Source: a virus
Length of the DNA stretch: 64,000 nt
Reading direction: 5' to 3' (one strand)
Virus record (IMG/VR): IMGVR_UViG_3300045972_000140
Coordinates: 62,001 to 126,000 of that record
Part shown: positions 43,869-52,835 of the stretch, in pieces
Numbering within the stretch: the first letter of the stretch is position 1
How the letters are laid out: each line of letters opens with the position of its first letter
The notes under the pieces: model-generated
The model's input: the letters and a program-made list of their open reading frames with translations, nothing else
Databases searched by the model: none
Told to the model about the DNA's origin: nothing
Program-made: the position numbers and the translations under genes

Positions 43869-44752
43869 CACGCGGAGTATTGATGTACGCACACAACAAT
43901 ACTGAAATTGATTATTTTAAGATTGCGTGTGCCAATGCATTATTAGTACAGAAGAATTTAAAAGTACCTGTAACACTAGTATCAGACGAAGGTACAGTGT
44001 CGTGGGGTAAGACAGCACTAGGTGAAGATTTTGTCAACCAGTGTTTTGAGCAGATTGTTATTGTAGATAGAGATTATACCTATTCGAATCCACGAAACTA
44101 TTCGGACACGTCCTTTTCAAGTAAACCTTTGCAGTTCTATAATTGCAAACATTGGCAAGCATATAAGTTGTCGCCGTACGACGAAACATTGTTTATTGAT
44201 TCGGATTACCTTATAATGAGCTCAGCGTTAAGCAATTGCTGGGGAAGTAATAAAGATATAATGATTAATAAGACAATAATTAATATCGTTGATACAAAGG
44301 ATTCGTATACTAAAACAATAGACGATTTTGGTATTGCACAGTACTGGGCAACTGTTGTATATTTTACTAAAAGTCCATTCTCTGAGCTGTTCTTTGACAT
44401 AATCGGTCATATAGAAAATAATTATTCTTATTTCAATCAGTTGTTTTATTTTACGAATCGCATGTTTAGAAATGATAATGCATTTAGTATTGCAGTCCAT
44501 ATGATGAATGGCTTCGTTGATTCCAGTGAAGTTGTATCTGAGCTACCTATTCCGGGTCTGTTTATGTCATGGGATAAGGATGATATTCTAGATATCAACG
44601 ATGTAAACGAAATAACAATCTACGCAGAAAAGCCAACAAAGGGTACTTATACGCTCGCTAGGTTAAAGAATCAAGATGTCCATGTTATGAATAAGTGGGC
44701 TATTAACAGATTTAGTGATAAGTTAATTAACTTATGCAAGGAAACAAAATGA
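43865..44752 (+). CDS. GT-A glycosyltransferase-like protein, tandem copy 1
   Basis: A 295-residue protein. The opening MTRGVLMYAHNNTEIDYFKIACANALLVQKNLKVPVTLVSDE is followed by SPYDETLFIDSDYLIM, where DSD (near residue 112) is the metal-binding DxD of GT-A glycosyltransferases. Overall layout resembles GT8-type enzymes that use a UDP-sugar. The acceptor is unknown. The ATG overlaps the stop of the preceding gene, and the stop overlaps the ATG of copy 2, so the two are translationally coupled. It opens a 14-kb accessory island. Confidence 0.75.
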   Translation: MTRGVLMYAHNNTEIDYFKIACANALLVQKNLKVPVTLVSDEGTVSWGKTALGEDFVNQCFEQIVIVDRDYTYSNPRNYSDTSFSSKPLQFYNCKHWQAYKLSPYDETLFIDSDYLIMSSALSNCWGSNKDIMINKTIINIVDTKDSYTKTIDDFGIAQYWATVVYFTKSPFSELFFDIIGHIENNYSYFNQLFYFTNRMFRNDNAFSIAVHMMNGFVDSSEVVSELPIPGLFMSWDKDDILDINDVNEITIYAEKPTKGTYTLARLKNQDVHVMNKWAINRFSDKLINLCKETK

Positions 44753-45606
44753 CACGCGGATATTTAATTTTAGCACAGAATACACGAAGCGAAAATTATC
44801 TACGTATGGCATATGCTCTTGCGTTAAGCATAAAGAATTCGCAGTCAACTGAACGTAATGTAACGCTCGCAACCGATAATACTGCTCTTGTACCAATTAA
44901 GTACGGGATGGTATTTGACAATATTGTTGAAATTCCGTGGACCGATGCAGCATCGTTATCTAAGTGGAAAATTGAAAATAAGTGGAAATATTATTATATG
45001 ACTCCTTATGATGAAACGATTATCTTAGATGCCGATATGGTCTTTTCTTCAGATATTAGCCACTGGTGGAACATTTTATCGCAACGTGATGTGTGGATTA
45101 CAGATAAGCCGCAGACATATCGCGGAGAAGTAATTACATCCGACAAGTACAGAAAAACATTCGTTGCAAACGAATTACCTAACGTTTACACTGCATTTAT
45201 GTATTTTAAGAAAAGCCAGTTGGCCGCAGATATCTTTAAAATGACTGGTTTAATATTCGACAATTGGGATAGATTTTTCTATACATACTTAGACGAAACA
45301 CGCCCTAAACATCTTTCGGGCGATGTTGCATTCGCATTGGCTATCAAGATTCTCGGCGTAGAAAACGAATGTTTTGGTAAGTTAGATAGTGTTCCGTCGT
45401 TTGTGCATATGAAAAGTGATTTACAAAATCTTAAGGAAGTAAATGCGTTCGAAGATTGGACTCAGCATATCCCTACTTACTTCAGGAACGATGGCGGATT
45501 TAAAATCGGCAACTACGAACAAACACTGCCATTTCACTATCATATTAAGGACTGGCTAACAGACGACATTGTTCGTATATTAGAAAAGAGGATGAGCGAA
45601 GTATGA
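44749..45606 (+). CDS. GT-A glycosyltransferase-like protein, tandem copy 2
   Basis: Paralogue of the preceding gene: same start (MTRGYLILAQNTRSENYLRMAYALALSIKNS) and the motif TPYDETIILDADMVFSSD with DAD as the DxD. At 285 residues it is slightly shorter. ATG 44749 is preferred (AAGGA 7 bases upstream and overlap with the previous stop) over an ATG 15 bases earlier. A His-rich C-terminal segment (PFHYHIKDW) could contribute to metal or substrate binding. Tandem duplication with divergence suggests distinct sugars or acceptors. Confidence 0.78.
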   Translation: MTRGYLILAQNTRSENYLRMAYALALSIKNSQSTERNVTLATDNTALVPIKYGMVFDNIVEIPWTDAASLSKWKIENKWKYYYMTPYDETIILDADMVFSSDISHWWNILSQRDVWITDKPQTYRGEVITSDKYRKTFVANELPNVYTAFMYFKKSQLAADIFKMTGLIFDNWDRFFYTYLDETRPKHLSGDVAFALAIKILGVENECFGKLDSVPSFVHMKSDLQNLKEVNAFEDWTQHIPTYFRNDGGFKIGNYEQTLPFHYHIKDWLTDDIVRILEKRMSEV

Positions 45607-46211
45607 ATCCACTAATTTTAATGTATGTGTATTTTGATACATCGGGCGATATTAAGGCTATATCACCCGATGTAATTTTGTCGTACGAAGGTGTATACCA
45701 ATCGGCAACATTCTCGTTAGCGCAAGTTTCTACATTTCTAGAAGGTAAAGCAAATACTTTTAACTATTTCATTAAGAAAGATGTTAAAGGTTTTTCAACC
45801 GAATATATAATTGCACCAAAGTCTAGTGTTCAGGTGAGTAATCTACGCACATTGGACAGTTATCTCGAAGATATCTCTAAGAACACCGATTTAGAAAATT
45901 CAATGATGTGTGTACATAACGATACATTAACAAAAGATATTACGATTATTATCAATCCAGAACTATATAGATTACAAGAAAGTGGCAACGACAGTGAAAA
46001 GAAATTTGTGGAATCGTTCTTAAATATAGGTAGAATTTCTTTATTCTTTACTAGAAAAAATGATCCTTATTATCTAAATTTTACACTAGATTTTACAGTA
46101 ACAGAATTGCATAAGGCAGGAACCCTGTGTGTAGAGCACAATTTAGATTTATCCGATACCAGCATATTTACACGTAAGATAACAAATGGATATAGATATA
46201 TCGAAAGGTAA
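45603..46211 (+). CDS. Hypothetical island protein (202 aa)
   Basis: Starts at ATG 45603, overlapping the previous stop. The N-terminus is hydrophobic and beta-like (LILMYVYFDTSGDIKAISPD). It continues with AQVSTFLEGKANTFNYFIKKD and ends with FTRKITNGYRYIER. No motif that I recognise, no Cys clusters and no membrane segment. Its place between glycosyltransferases suggests a structural or assembly role in the same process; no function is assigned. Confidence 0.65.
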   Translation: MNPLILMYVYFDTSGDIKAISPDVILSYEGVYQSATFSLAQVSTFLEGKANTFNYFIKKDVKGFSTEYIIAPKSSVQVSNLRTLDSYLEDISKNTDLENSMMCVHNDTLTKDITIIINPELYRLQESGNDSEKKFVESFLNIGRISLFFTRKNDPYYLNFTLDFTVTELHKAGTLCVEHNLDLSDTSIFTRKITNGYRYIER

Positions 46212-46213
46212 TT

Positions 46214-47215
46214 ATGGCATTTACAAACTTAAACTTATTTGATGTAATATTTATTAGTTACGACGAAGACAACTGTGAAGAAAATTGGGCAAACTTAGTT
46301 AATAAAGTGCCGTGGGCAAAACGTGTACATAAGGTCGAGGGCTCCGATGCTGCACATAAAGCTGCCGCCAATTTATCCGAAACCGATATGTTTATTTCTG
46401 TAGATGCAGATAATATAGTCGATCCTACATTCTTTGATATGGAATTAGATTTAGAGCATCCTAAGTTAGCAGGTAAGGCTATTAGCTGGTCTGCACAGAA
46501 TGCAATCAATGGGTTAGAGTATGGCAATGGTGGATTAAAGTTGTGGCCTAAATCTCATGTGTTAAACATGAAAACACACGAAGCATCTGAATCAGCAGAT
46601 AAAAGAGCACAGTTAGAATTTTGTTGGGATGACAACTATATTCAGATGACTAATCAGTATTGCACTACATTTCCTAATGGTAGTCCAAGACAAGCATTTC
46701 GCGCAGGCTTTAGGGAAGGTGTGAAGATGAGTTTAGACCAGGGTGGTAAAGTTGACCCATTAAAGTTCAAAGAAATCATTTGGTGGGGCAATTACAAACG
46801 CCTCATTACATGGTGTAGCGTTGGTGCAGATGTGACAAACGGACTATGGGCCATGTATGGCGCTCGCTTAGGTTGCCACATGACTAATCTTACAGAGTGG
46901 GATTATGTAAATGTTCGCGACTTCGAATATATCAATAAGTTTTGGGCAGATGTTGTTGTTCCCGATTTCCGTGCAACAATTGATTCGGTTAATGTTGATA
47001 AGTGCTACAAGACTAACTTCGTGTGGGACACGGATAAACTATCATCTGAAATTAGCAGACTAGGCGATGCATTAAGAAAAGGTTGCGGCATCGAAGTTGC
47101 AGAGCTAGACCCCATCCAGAGTAAGTTTTATAAATCAGCTATTATTCACGCACCGCGTATGAATAAAATGTTTACAGAAGATGAACTCAACGAATTACGA
47201 CGACTAAATAGATAA
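46214..47215 (+). CDS. Glycosyltransferase-like protein with DxD motif (333 aa)
   Basis: The N-terminus FDVIFISYDEDNCEENWANLVNKVPWAKRVHKVEGSDAAHKAAANL and FISVDADNIVD (DAD at residues 64-66) form the nucleotide-sugar-binding half of a GT-A fold. In this family the helix after VEGS carries the AHK.AA pattern. The C-terminal 180 residues (WWGNYKRLITWCSVGADVTNGLWAMYGARLG) are Trp-rich and may bind the acceptor. Similar proteins occur near structural genes of T4-like cyanophages, from memory. It precedes the first radical-SAM gene by 10 bases. Confidence 0.72.
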   Translation: MAFTNLNLFDVIFISYDEDNCEENWANLVNKVPWAKRVHKVEGSDAAHKAAANLSETDMFISVDADNIVDPTFFDMELDLEHPKLAGKAISWSAQNAINGLEYGNGGLKLWPKSHVLNMKTHEASESADKRAQLEFCWDDNYIQMTNQYCTTFPNGSPRQAFRAGFREGVKMSLDQGGKVDPLKFKEIIWWGNYKRLITWCSVGADVTNGLWAMYGARLGCHMTNLTEWDYVNVRDFEYINKFWADVVVPDFRATIDSVNVDKCYKTNFVWDTDKLSSEISRLGDALRKGCGIEVAELDPIQSKFYKSAIIHAPRMNKMFTEDELNELRRLNR

Positions 47216-47225
47216 AGGATATAAA

Positions 47226-48176
47226 TTGGAACACGCATATATTAAATTAGAACACCTTAACCCACGGCATGCCGATTGGGTAGTAATAAACTGGTGCATC
47301 GGGAATTTCTGTAACTACAGTTGCAGTTATTGCCCGAGTGGATTACACGACGGTTCGCGTATGTGGCCCGATAAAAATGCAGTAAAAGCGTTCATAAAGA
47401 ATGTGGCAGATCACTATAGTCCAAAGAAAGTCTATTTTGAATTTACCGGCGGCGAAGTAACCCTGTGGACACACTTTTCCGAGATATGCAGATATTGTGC
47501 AGAAATCGGGGTTAAGGTGGGTTGTATTTCTAATGCATCTCGTACACTACGCTGGTGGCAGGAAAATAAACAATTTATTGATCATGCATGTCTGAGTTTC
47601 CACCCAGAACACGCAAAACCCGACCATTTTATTAGTATTGTAAAAGAAGTACATCAGGATCTTCGAACACACGTTAATATAATGATGAGTCCCGAAAAAT
47701 TCGATTATTGTTTTGATGTTGCACAGAGAGTAGTCGAATTAGGTGATATCAGTATAGCATTGCAGCCACTGATACATGATTTTGGAGATACACTATTTGA
47801 CTATACAGATGAACAAAAGCATGTATTTGATCAACAGCACGAATTGTGTGTTAAGAAGATTAAGTATACAAAATCATTTGATTATTACCGCGGGGCAATG
47901 AAAAAAGTATTTGCCGATGGCGAAGAAGTACCAAGCAGTGCTCATAGATTCATAAGCGACAAAACAAATGACTGGTCCGGCTGGAAATGTTACTCTGGTG
48001 TTGAACAGTTAATAGTAGATATGGATGGTTCGATTTATCGTGGTTGGTGCAAAGTTGGCAACGAAATTGGTCATATAACAGACACAGTATTAGAGCTACC
48101 GACACAGCCAATTATTTGCAATAAAACAATGTGCCATTGTAATTTTGATATTATGTCAACGAAAGAACCAGTATAA
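47226..48176 (+). CDS. Radical SAM protein with C-terminal SPASM-like cysteines
   Basis: A 316-residue enzyme starting at TTG 47226 (AAAGGA lies 7 bases upstream). The radical-SAM motif CNYSCSYC gives C29, C33 and C36 for the 4Fe-4S cluster, followed by FEFTGGEVTLW (the GGE SAM-binding motif). The C-terminal part has WKCYSGVEQLIVDMDGSIYRGWC and CNKTMCHCNF, a SPASM/twitch-like set of Cys for an auxiliary cluster. Such enzymes often modify peptides or sugars. The substrate is unknown. The stop overlaps the next ATG (TAATG). Confidence 0.85.
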   Translation: MEHAYIKLEHLNPRHADWVVINWCIGNFCNYSCSYCPSGLHDGSRMWPDKNAVKAFIKNVADHYSPKKVYFEFTGGEVTLWTHFSEICRYCAEIGVKVGCISNASRTLRWWQENKQFIDHACLSFHPEHAKPDHFISIVKEVHQDLRTHVNIMMSPEKFDYCFDVAQRVVELGDISIALQPLIHDFGDTLFDYTDEQKHVFDQQHELCVKKIKYTKSFDYYRGAMKKVFADGEEVPSSAHRFISDKTNDWSGWKCYSGVEQLIVDMDGSIYRGWCKVGNEIGHITDTVLELPTQPIICNKTMCHCNFDIMSTKEPV

Positions 48177-49555
48177 TGGAACCACATGTCAACACCAATA
48201 AGCAATTCAGAATTTACGACGTAACCGGTAAATTTAACAGGTTCAGTGTTGACGAAGTTATTGCTAATAATTTCAATCGCTGGAATGGCTGGCAATGCAG
48301 TGCCGGTGTACGTGGATTATACATCGACTACGATGGTAATGTCTGGATAGGTAATTGTGCAAGTAGTAGCAGAAATAAAAATTCTCACTATGATAGCTGG
48401 CAAAATTTTATCGATTCGGAGTGGAAAAAAACACGAGATGCAATTTTTGGTCCTATACCACATAGAAAGTGGAGATCGCAGAATACGGGTAGAGATAATG
48501 TTGTCTTAGATGACACAGCAACAGAATGGGTCTTAACACAAGATGACTGGGATAATTCGGAAAAGATATTAACTGTAAAATTTAAAGAAGTAGAAACTGA
48601 ATTCTTTTCTACATTAGAAACAAAACTTAGAAAGAAATTTAATGCCAATGGATCAGGATTTCAATGGCAGGCAACACCCGACGACATAGGCAATGTATGG
48701 GGGCTATTAGGTAATATCTATAATACATGGTCTACAACAACAGAATGGACAGAATGTAAAATAGAAGCTTGCGGATGCGGGGCCGATGTAATACTGAGTA
48801 AGAGTAAAGATATAAAATCCAAAGATCATTTGCATGTAACAAAGTATAAGTACAACGGGCAATATGACAGTTTAAATCTACAATCTAATATATTATCTGA
48901 GCACGTTGCTGTAGAAATGGATTTTCCCATTGACTACCAGATATTATGGGATATTAGTAGGCGTTGTAATTTTTCGTGCTCGTATTGCTGGCCTAGTGTA
49001 CACAACAATACCGATCCGCACCACGACTGGGAAGTTATACAAGCAACCCTTTATAAGGCAATAAACGAATGGGCATATAATAATCCTATACGATGGAATT
49101 TTGGTGGCGGAGAACCCACATTACATCCAAAATTCCTAGATATTTTAAAGATACTAAAAGATAATAAACAATGGACTATGGTAACTACAAACGGTAGTCT
49201 AAAGTCTGCGTTTTGGCACAAGGCTAAAAAATTACTTAATTCTGTAAACTTTAGTTGTCATTTTGAAAAAGTTGACGAAGAACAATTTATAAATAACGTA
49301 AAAATAGTGCTGGACTGGCACGACGAGTGCAACGACGATCTCTGGTGCGAAATAAAATTAATGGCGCCACCAGGCGTAGTTAAACGAGCACTAGCAATGA
49401 AAGACATTATTAATTCATTAGAAACATTTAACCGCCCAGGTCTAAATGGAAGAAAAAAAGGTGCCATTAGTATAGTACCAATTCGAGGGCTAACAGACTC
49501 TAATGCACTTGTTGATTATACAGAAGAAGAACTTGAGATTTTACGCACACAATGA
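48176..49555 (+). CDS. Radical SAM protein with N-terminal SPASM-like domain (permuted order)
   Basis: A 459-residue protein. The first ~220 residues resemble the C-terminal part of the preceding gene: WNGWQCSAGVRGLYIDYDGNVWIGNC and later ACGCGADVILSKS. The radical-SAM core then follows, with C264, C268 and C271 in RRCNFSCSYCWPS and NFGGGEPTLHPKF. So the auxiliary-cluster region precedes the core, reversing the usual order. This could be a fusion of a SPASM-like module from one enzyme to the core of another. The stop overlaps the next ATG. Confidence 0.8.
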   Translation: MEPHVNTNKQFRIYDVTGKFNRFSVDEVIANNFNRWNGWQCSAGVRGLYIDYDGNVWIGNCASSSRNKNSHYDSWQNFIDSEWKKTRDAIFGPIPHRKWRSQNTGRDNVVLDDTATEWVLTQDDWDNSEKILTVKFKEVETEFFSTLETKLRKKFNANGSGFQWQATPDDIGNVWGLLGNIYNTWSTTTEWTECKIEACGCGADVILSKSKDIKSKDHLHVTKYKYNGQYDSLNLQSNILSEHVAVEMDFPIDYQILWDISRRCNFSCSYCWPSVHNNTDPHHDWEVIQATLYKAINEWAYNNPIRWNFGGGEPTLHPKFLDILKILKDNKQWTMVTTNGSLKSAFWHKAKKLLNSVNFSCHFEKVDEEQFINNVKIVLDWHDECNDDLWCEIKLMAPPGVVKRALAMKDIINSLETFNRPGLNGRKKGAISIVPIRGLTDSNALVDYTEEELEILRTQ

Positions 49556-50409
49556 TAACATTTGATAAAATAAAAAATAGTAATCCGTTGATATTAGTAT
49601 ACCCGGGAGGATCCGGCGGCGAATTTGTTACACAGACATTATCGGCAGCTAGTGAGTCATTCCACGCATTACCGTCGACATATGATGCATCGATAAATCG
49701 CATAGAATTATCATCGCCATTACGATTTCAATACCGCTGGCCGGATGTTAATAATCCCGAAACATGGGTAGATCCCGAGTTCATCGATACATCCGATGAT
49801 AACTTAAGATACATTATTAGATTGCATCCCGAAACAACAATAGTCCAAAAGTTAGGACAGCACCTACCTAACGCAGAAATATTGTATATGACTCCACTTG
49901 CAGAATGTGAATATTTCAGTAAGTTATTATTCTTAAAAACCGCATATAAATTAGAGATACCAACCACTCCAGCCGTTATACGTGCAGAAGTGGGTCCCGG
50001 ATTGAATGCATTTCAACTTTATAGAATAGTTAATTGGGTAAATGCACAGTCCGAAGTGTGGTCGCCCGAATTAGGGCACCTATCTTTCTTATTAAAAGAC
50101 GGACAAGATATAAACGATGTACCAAATGATGCTAATCCGTACTCACATATTAGGAAGTACAAATATAGCATGTATCAGCGTTATTATGAAACTTGTCAGT
50201 ACTTCGAAGATGTATTTGACGTGGTTCATAATATTAATTCAGATTCATTAACTACCGACGGAATAGAGTTTTGGTCCAGAATAAAAGAAATAGTACCTAA
50301 TTTAGATTTAGATTATGCAATATCTAAAACACGTGACTGGATTTCTAAAAACAATGCAATAATTAGTAATTTTGATAATGAAAATAACGTTCAACGAAAT
50401 AAAAAATAG
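49552..50409 (+). CDS. P-loop sulfotransferase-like protein, tandem copy 1
   Basis: A 285-residue protein with an N-terminal nucleotide-binding loop LVYPGGSGGEFVTQTL (Gly-rich, after a hydrophobic strand), then FHALPS and a segment ILYMTPLAECEYFSKLLFLKTAY. The C-terminus holds NSDSLTTDGIEFW and a final helix. The layout is like phage sulfotransferase-type P-loop proteins, which would move sulfate from PAPS to a sugar or tyrosine. The PAPS-binding Arg/Ser are not obvious, so the activity is tentative. ATG overlaps the previous stop (ATGA). Confidence 0.55.
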   Translation: MITFDKIKNSNPLILVYPGGSGGEFVTQTLSAASESFHALPSTYDASINRIELSSPLRFQYRWPDVNNPETWVDPEFIDTSDDNLRYIIRLHPETTIVQKLGQHLPNAEILYMTPLAECEYFSKLLFLKTAYKLEIPTTPAVIRAEVGPGLNAFQLYRIVNWVNAQSEVWSPELGHLSFLLKDGQDINDVPNDANPYSHIRKYKYSMYQRYYETCQYFEDVFDVVHNINSDSLTTDGIEFWSRIKEIVPNLDLDYAISKTRDWISKNNAIISNFDNENNVQRNKK

Positions 50410-51208
50410 TAACCCATTACTCATTATGTATTCTGCAGGCGTTGGTGGCGAATTTGTAACAGCAACATTATCAAACGCAAGCAAACAATTTCATACATCG
50501 CCACACAGGATTATTGCCGAAAGAAATAGATTTGCTACAAGATGTCCTATTGACTATTTTACAAACTGGAGCAATCCGGATGACCCAGATACTTGGATCA
50601 ATCCAATTTTTGAAAAAACAGAAAACAACGTTCGTTACCTACTCAAAGATCATCCTATGTGTTATTTGCCTAAGTTTTACAAGCGTCATATGCCCGGTGT
50701 ATCTATTATATATATGGCCCCGTTTACGGAATCTAATTACTTCAGTAAACTGCTATTTTTAAAAACTGCGACGAAAATCACTACTCCCATCGACGGCAAC
50801 TTTATTCTTACTAATGTTAATCGTAATATTCCAGTCGGTCGTCTTCAACATATAGTAAATTGGGCTAATAGACACCCCGAAGTATGGAAGCACGAGTTAA
50901 ACAGTGTCAATACTGTTTTGAGCAATGGCGGCGACATTAATAATATATTGCACCAGCCAAATTTACATAAATATATAGTAGAGCATCAATCGGTTATACA
51001 GAATGATATAGATAGTGTCTTTCCGATTGTAAAAAAGAATATCAGTAATGCAACTTTAATAAATTCGGATTCATTGACCGTAGATGGAACAGAATTCTGG
51101 AAGTCTATAAAATTAATAGTAGGCGATTTAGACTTAGATACAGCAATAACTAACACCCGTGATTGGGTTCGAAACAACAAAGAATTAATTAATAATTATG
51201 AACGATAA
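50378..51208 (+). CDS. P-loop sulfotransferase-like protein, tandem copy 2
   Basis: A paralogue of the preceding gene with the same order of motifs: NEIKNSNPLLIMYSAGVGGEFVTATL, IYMAPFTESNYFSKLLFLKTAT, and INSDSLTVDGTEFW. ATG 50378 is chosen; a TTG 6 bases earlier is the alternative. The gene overlaps copy 1 by 32 bases and the next gene by 11. Copies 1 and 2 differ widely outside the motifs, so the duplication is not recent. Substrate unknown. Confidence 0.6.
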   Translation: MKITFNEIKNSNPLLIMYSAGVGGEFVTATLSNASKQFHTSPHRIIAERNRFATRCPIDYFTNWSNPDDPDTWINPIFEKTENNVRYLLKDHPMCYLPKFYKRHMPGVSIIYMAPFTESNYFSKLLFLKTATKITTPIDGNFILTNVNRNIPVGRLQHIVNWANRHPEVWKHELNSVNTVLSNGGDINNILHQPNLHKYIVEHQSVIQNDIDSVFPIVKKNISNATLINSDSLTVDGTEFWKSIKLIVGDLDLDTAITNTRDWVRNNKELINNYER

Positions 51209-52835
51209 ATTTGATTTAACTATTCCAAGATCCAATGATGATCGTGTCCTACTGGCATTAGATAAAGATTGTCCAGTTGACGTACTATATACAATGGCAA
51301 GATACGATACCGAAAGAGATGTAATGCTTGCGGTTGCATATAATGCAAATGTAACTCCCGAAATTATAAATGTTGTATTGGCAAAGTTGTCAATGACTGC
51401 TGAAGAACTTCAAGTAAAGATTGAACAATATAGGAAAGAAAACGTAATGAACGGTTTGCGGAGTACATTTTGTCCTATACCGTGGAATCATGTGAGTACT
51501 AACCCCGAAGGAACAGTACGGGCATGTTGCCAAATATTAGATACCAATCAATACGGTACAGCCAATATTGTAAAGGACGACGGCACTACATTAACCGGCG
51601 CTGATGATTTAACCCAGCACCGAAATGCACCTTTATGGAAATCATTGAGAAGTCAATTCATAAAAGGTGAAAAACCAGAATTATGTAAACTATGCTGGGA
51701 CGAGGAATCTAACGGTGTTAATAGTCATAGACAACGAACCTCAAAACTATTTCCTGCAATAATATCTAATGCTGTAAAAAATACAAATCTCGACGGTACT
51801 ATCAAACACATCGATTTTCCTATAGAGTATTGGGATTTACGTTTCGGGAATAATTGTAATCTAAAATGCAGAACGTGTAGCCCGGTTTCGAGCAATAGTT
51901 GGTACAATGATTATATTGCTCTTGCATCTGAAGAAAAGTTAGTCGAAACATTTAAACCGTATATTACTATCGAAAAAATGGATAACGGCAAAACTAAGAT
52001 TACCGATACATATAATTGGTACGACGATAGCAAGATGTGGCAAACTATTATCGACGGTCTCGATCATACTACTAGATTCTATTTCACAGGCGGCGAGCCG
52101 ACTATAAATCAAAAGCATAAAGAACTTCTAAAAATAATTATAGACAGGGGATTGGCTAAAAATATCAACCTAGACTATAATACAAATGTTGCAGGCATTC
52201 CTAGCGACATGTTTAATTTATGGGCTAATTTTAAAACTGTGAATCTCGGAATGAGTGTCGACGGAATTTATGAACATTTTGAATATATTAGAAACCCGGG
52301 TAAATGGTCTGCTGCTGAACGTACATTGCAGAAGATAGATTCTGCACACAATCTAACAAACATAACTGCTGCCTTTTCTGTAACAGTTAGTACATTAAAT
52401 GTTTTACACATATTAGATATGCAATGGTGGATGAAAGAACAAAATTGGAAACGAATTATTCCTGCGTTAACACTACATACATTATATAAGCCGTACATGT
52501 ACAATATTCAATATCTCCCCGAAGAGATGAAGTTTTACATTACAAAACGATACACACAATTTATAAACGATATTGTAAGATGTTTCCCGGACGATGTTGC
52601 GTTTATTTCGGTTGTTAGAAAGCAGTGCTCGTCGGTAATAAATTATATGAATGCAGAGACACATGCAAGGCATACATGGAATGAGTTTGTTGAGTTTTCG
52701 GACAGGTTAGACGTTATTCGTGGCGAGAGTTGGAGAGAAAGTTTATCAGAACTCGTAACTCTAGAAGAATATTTTCATACTACTCGTAAACAAGCCCCTA
52801 TTATTAAATTACAGGCTACCGAAAAGAAAATATGA
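51198..52835 (+). CDS. Twitch-domain radical SAM protein (N_twi_rSAM type)
   Basis: A 545-residue protein. An N-terminal region of unknown function (residues 1-90, with helical repeats like CPVDVLYTMARYDTERDVMLAVAYNANVTPEIINVVLAKL) precedes FCPIPWNHVSTNPEGTVRACC and CKLCWDEE, a twitch-type auxiliary cluster before the core. The radical-SAM core has C220, C224 and C227 (NNCNLKCRTCSP), then YFTGGEPTINQKH. This architecture matches the N-terminal-twitch radical SAM family known in phages. Substrate unknown. The ATG lies inside the preceding gene and the stop overlaps the next ATG. Confidence 0.82.
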   Translation: MNDKFDLTIPRSNDDRVLLALDKDCPVDVLYTMARYDTERDVMLAVAYNANVTPEIINVVLAKLSMTAEELQVKIEQYRKENVMNGLRSTFCPIPWNHVSTNPEGTVRACCQILDTNQYGTANIVKDDGTTLTGADDLTQHRNAPLWKSLRSQFIKGEKPELCKLCWDEESNGVNSHRQRTSKLFPAIISNAVKNTNLDGTIKHIDFPIEYWDLRFGNNCNLKCRTCSPVSSNSWYNDYIALASEEKLVETFKPYITIEKMDNGKTKITDTYNWYDDSKMWQTIIDGLDHTTRFYFTGGEPTINQKHKELLKIIIDRGLAKNINLDYNTNVAGIPSDMFNLWANFKTVNLGMSVDGIYEHFEYIRNPGKWSAAERTLQKIDSAHNLTNITAAFSVTVSTLNVLHILDMQWWMKEQNWKRIIPALTLHTLYKPYMYNIQYLPEEMKFYITKRYTQFINDIVRCFPDDVAFISVVRKQCSSVINYMNAETHARHTWNEFVEFSDRLDVIRGESWRESLSELVTLEEYFHTTRKQAPIIKLQATEKKI

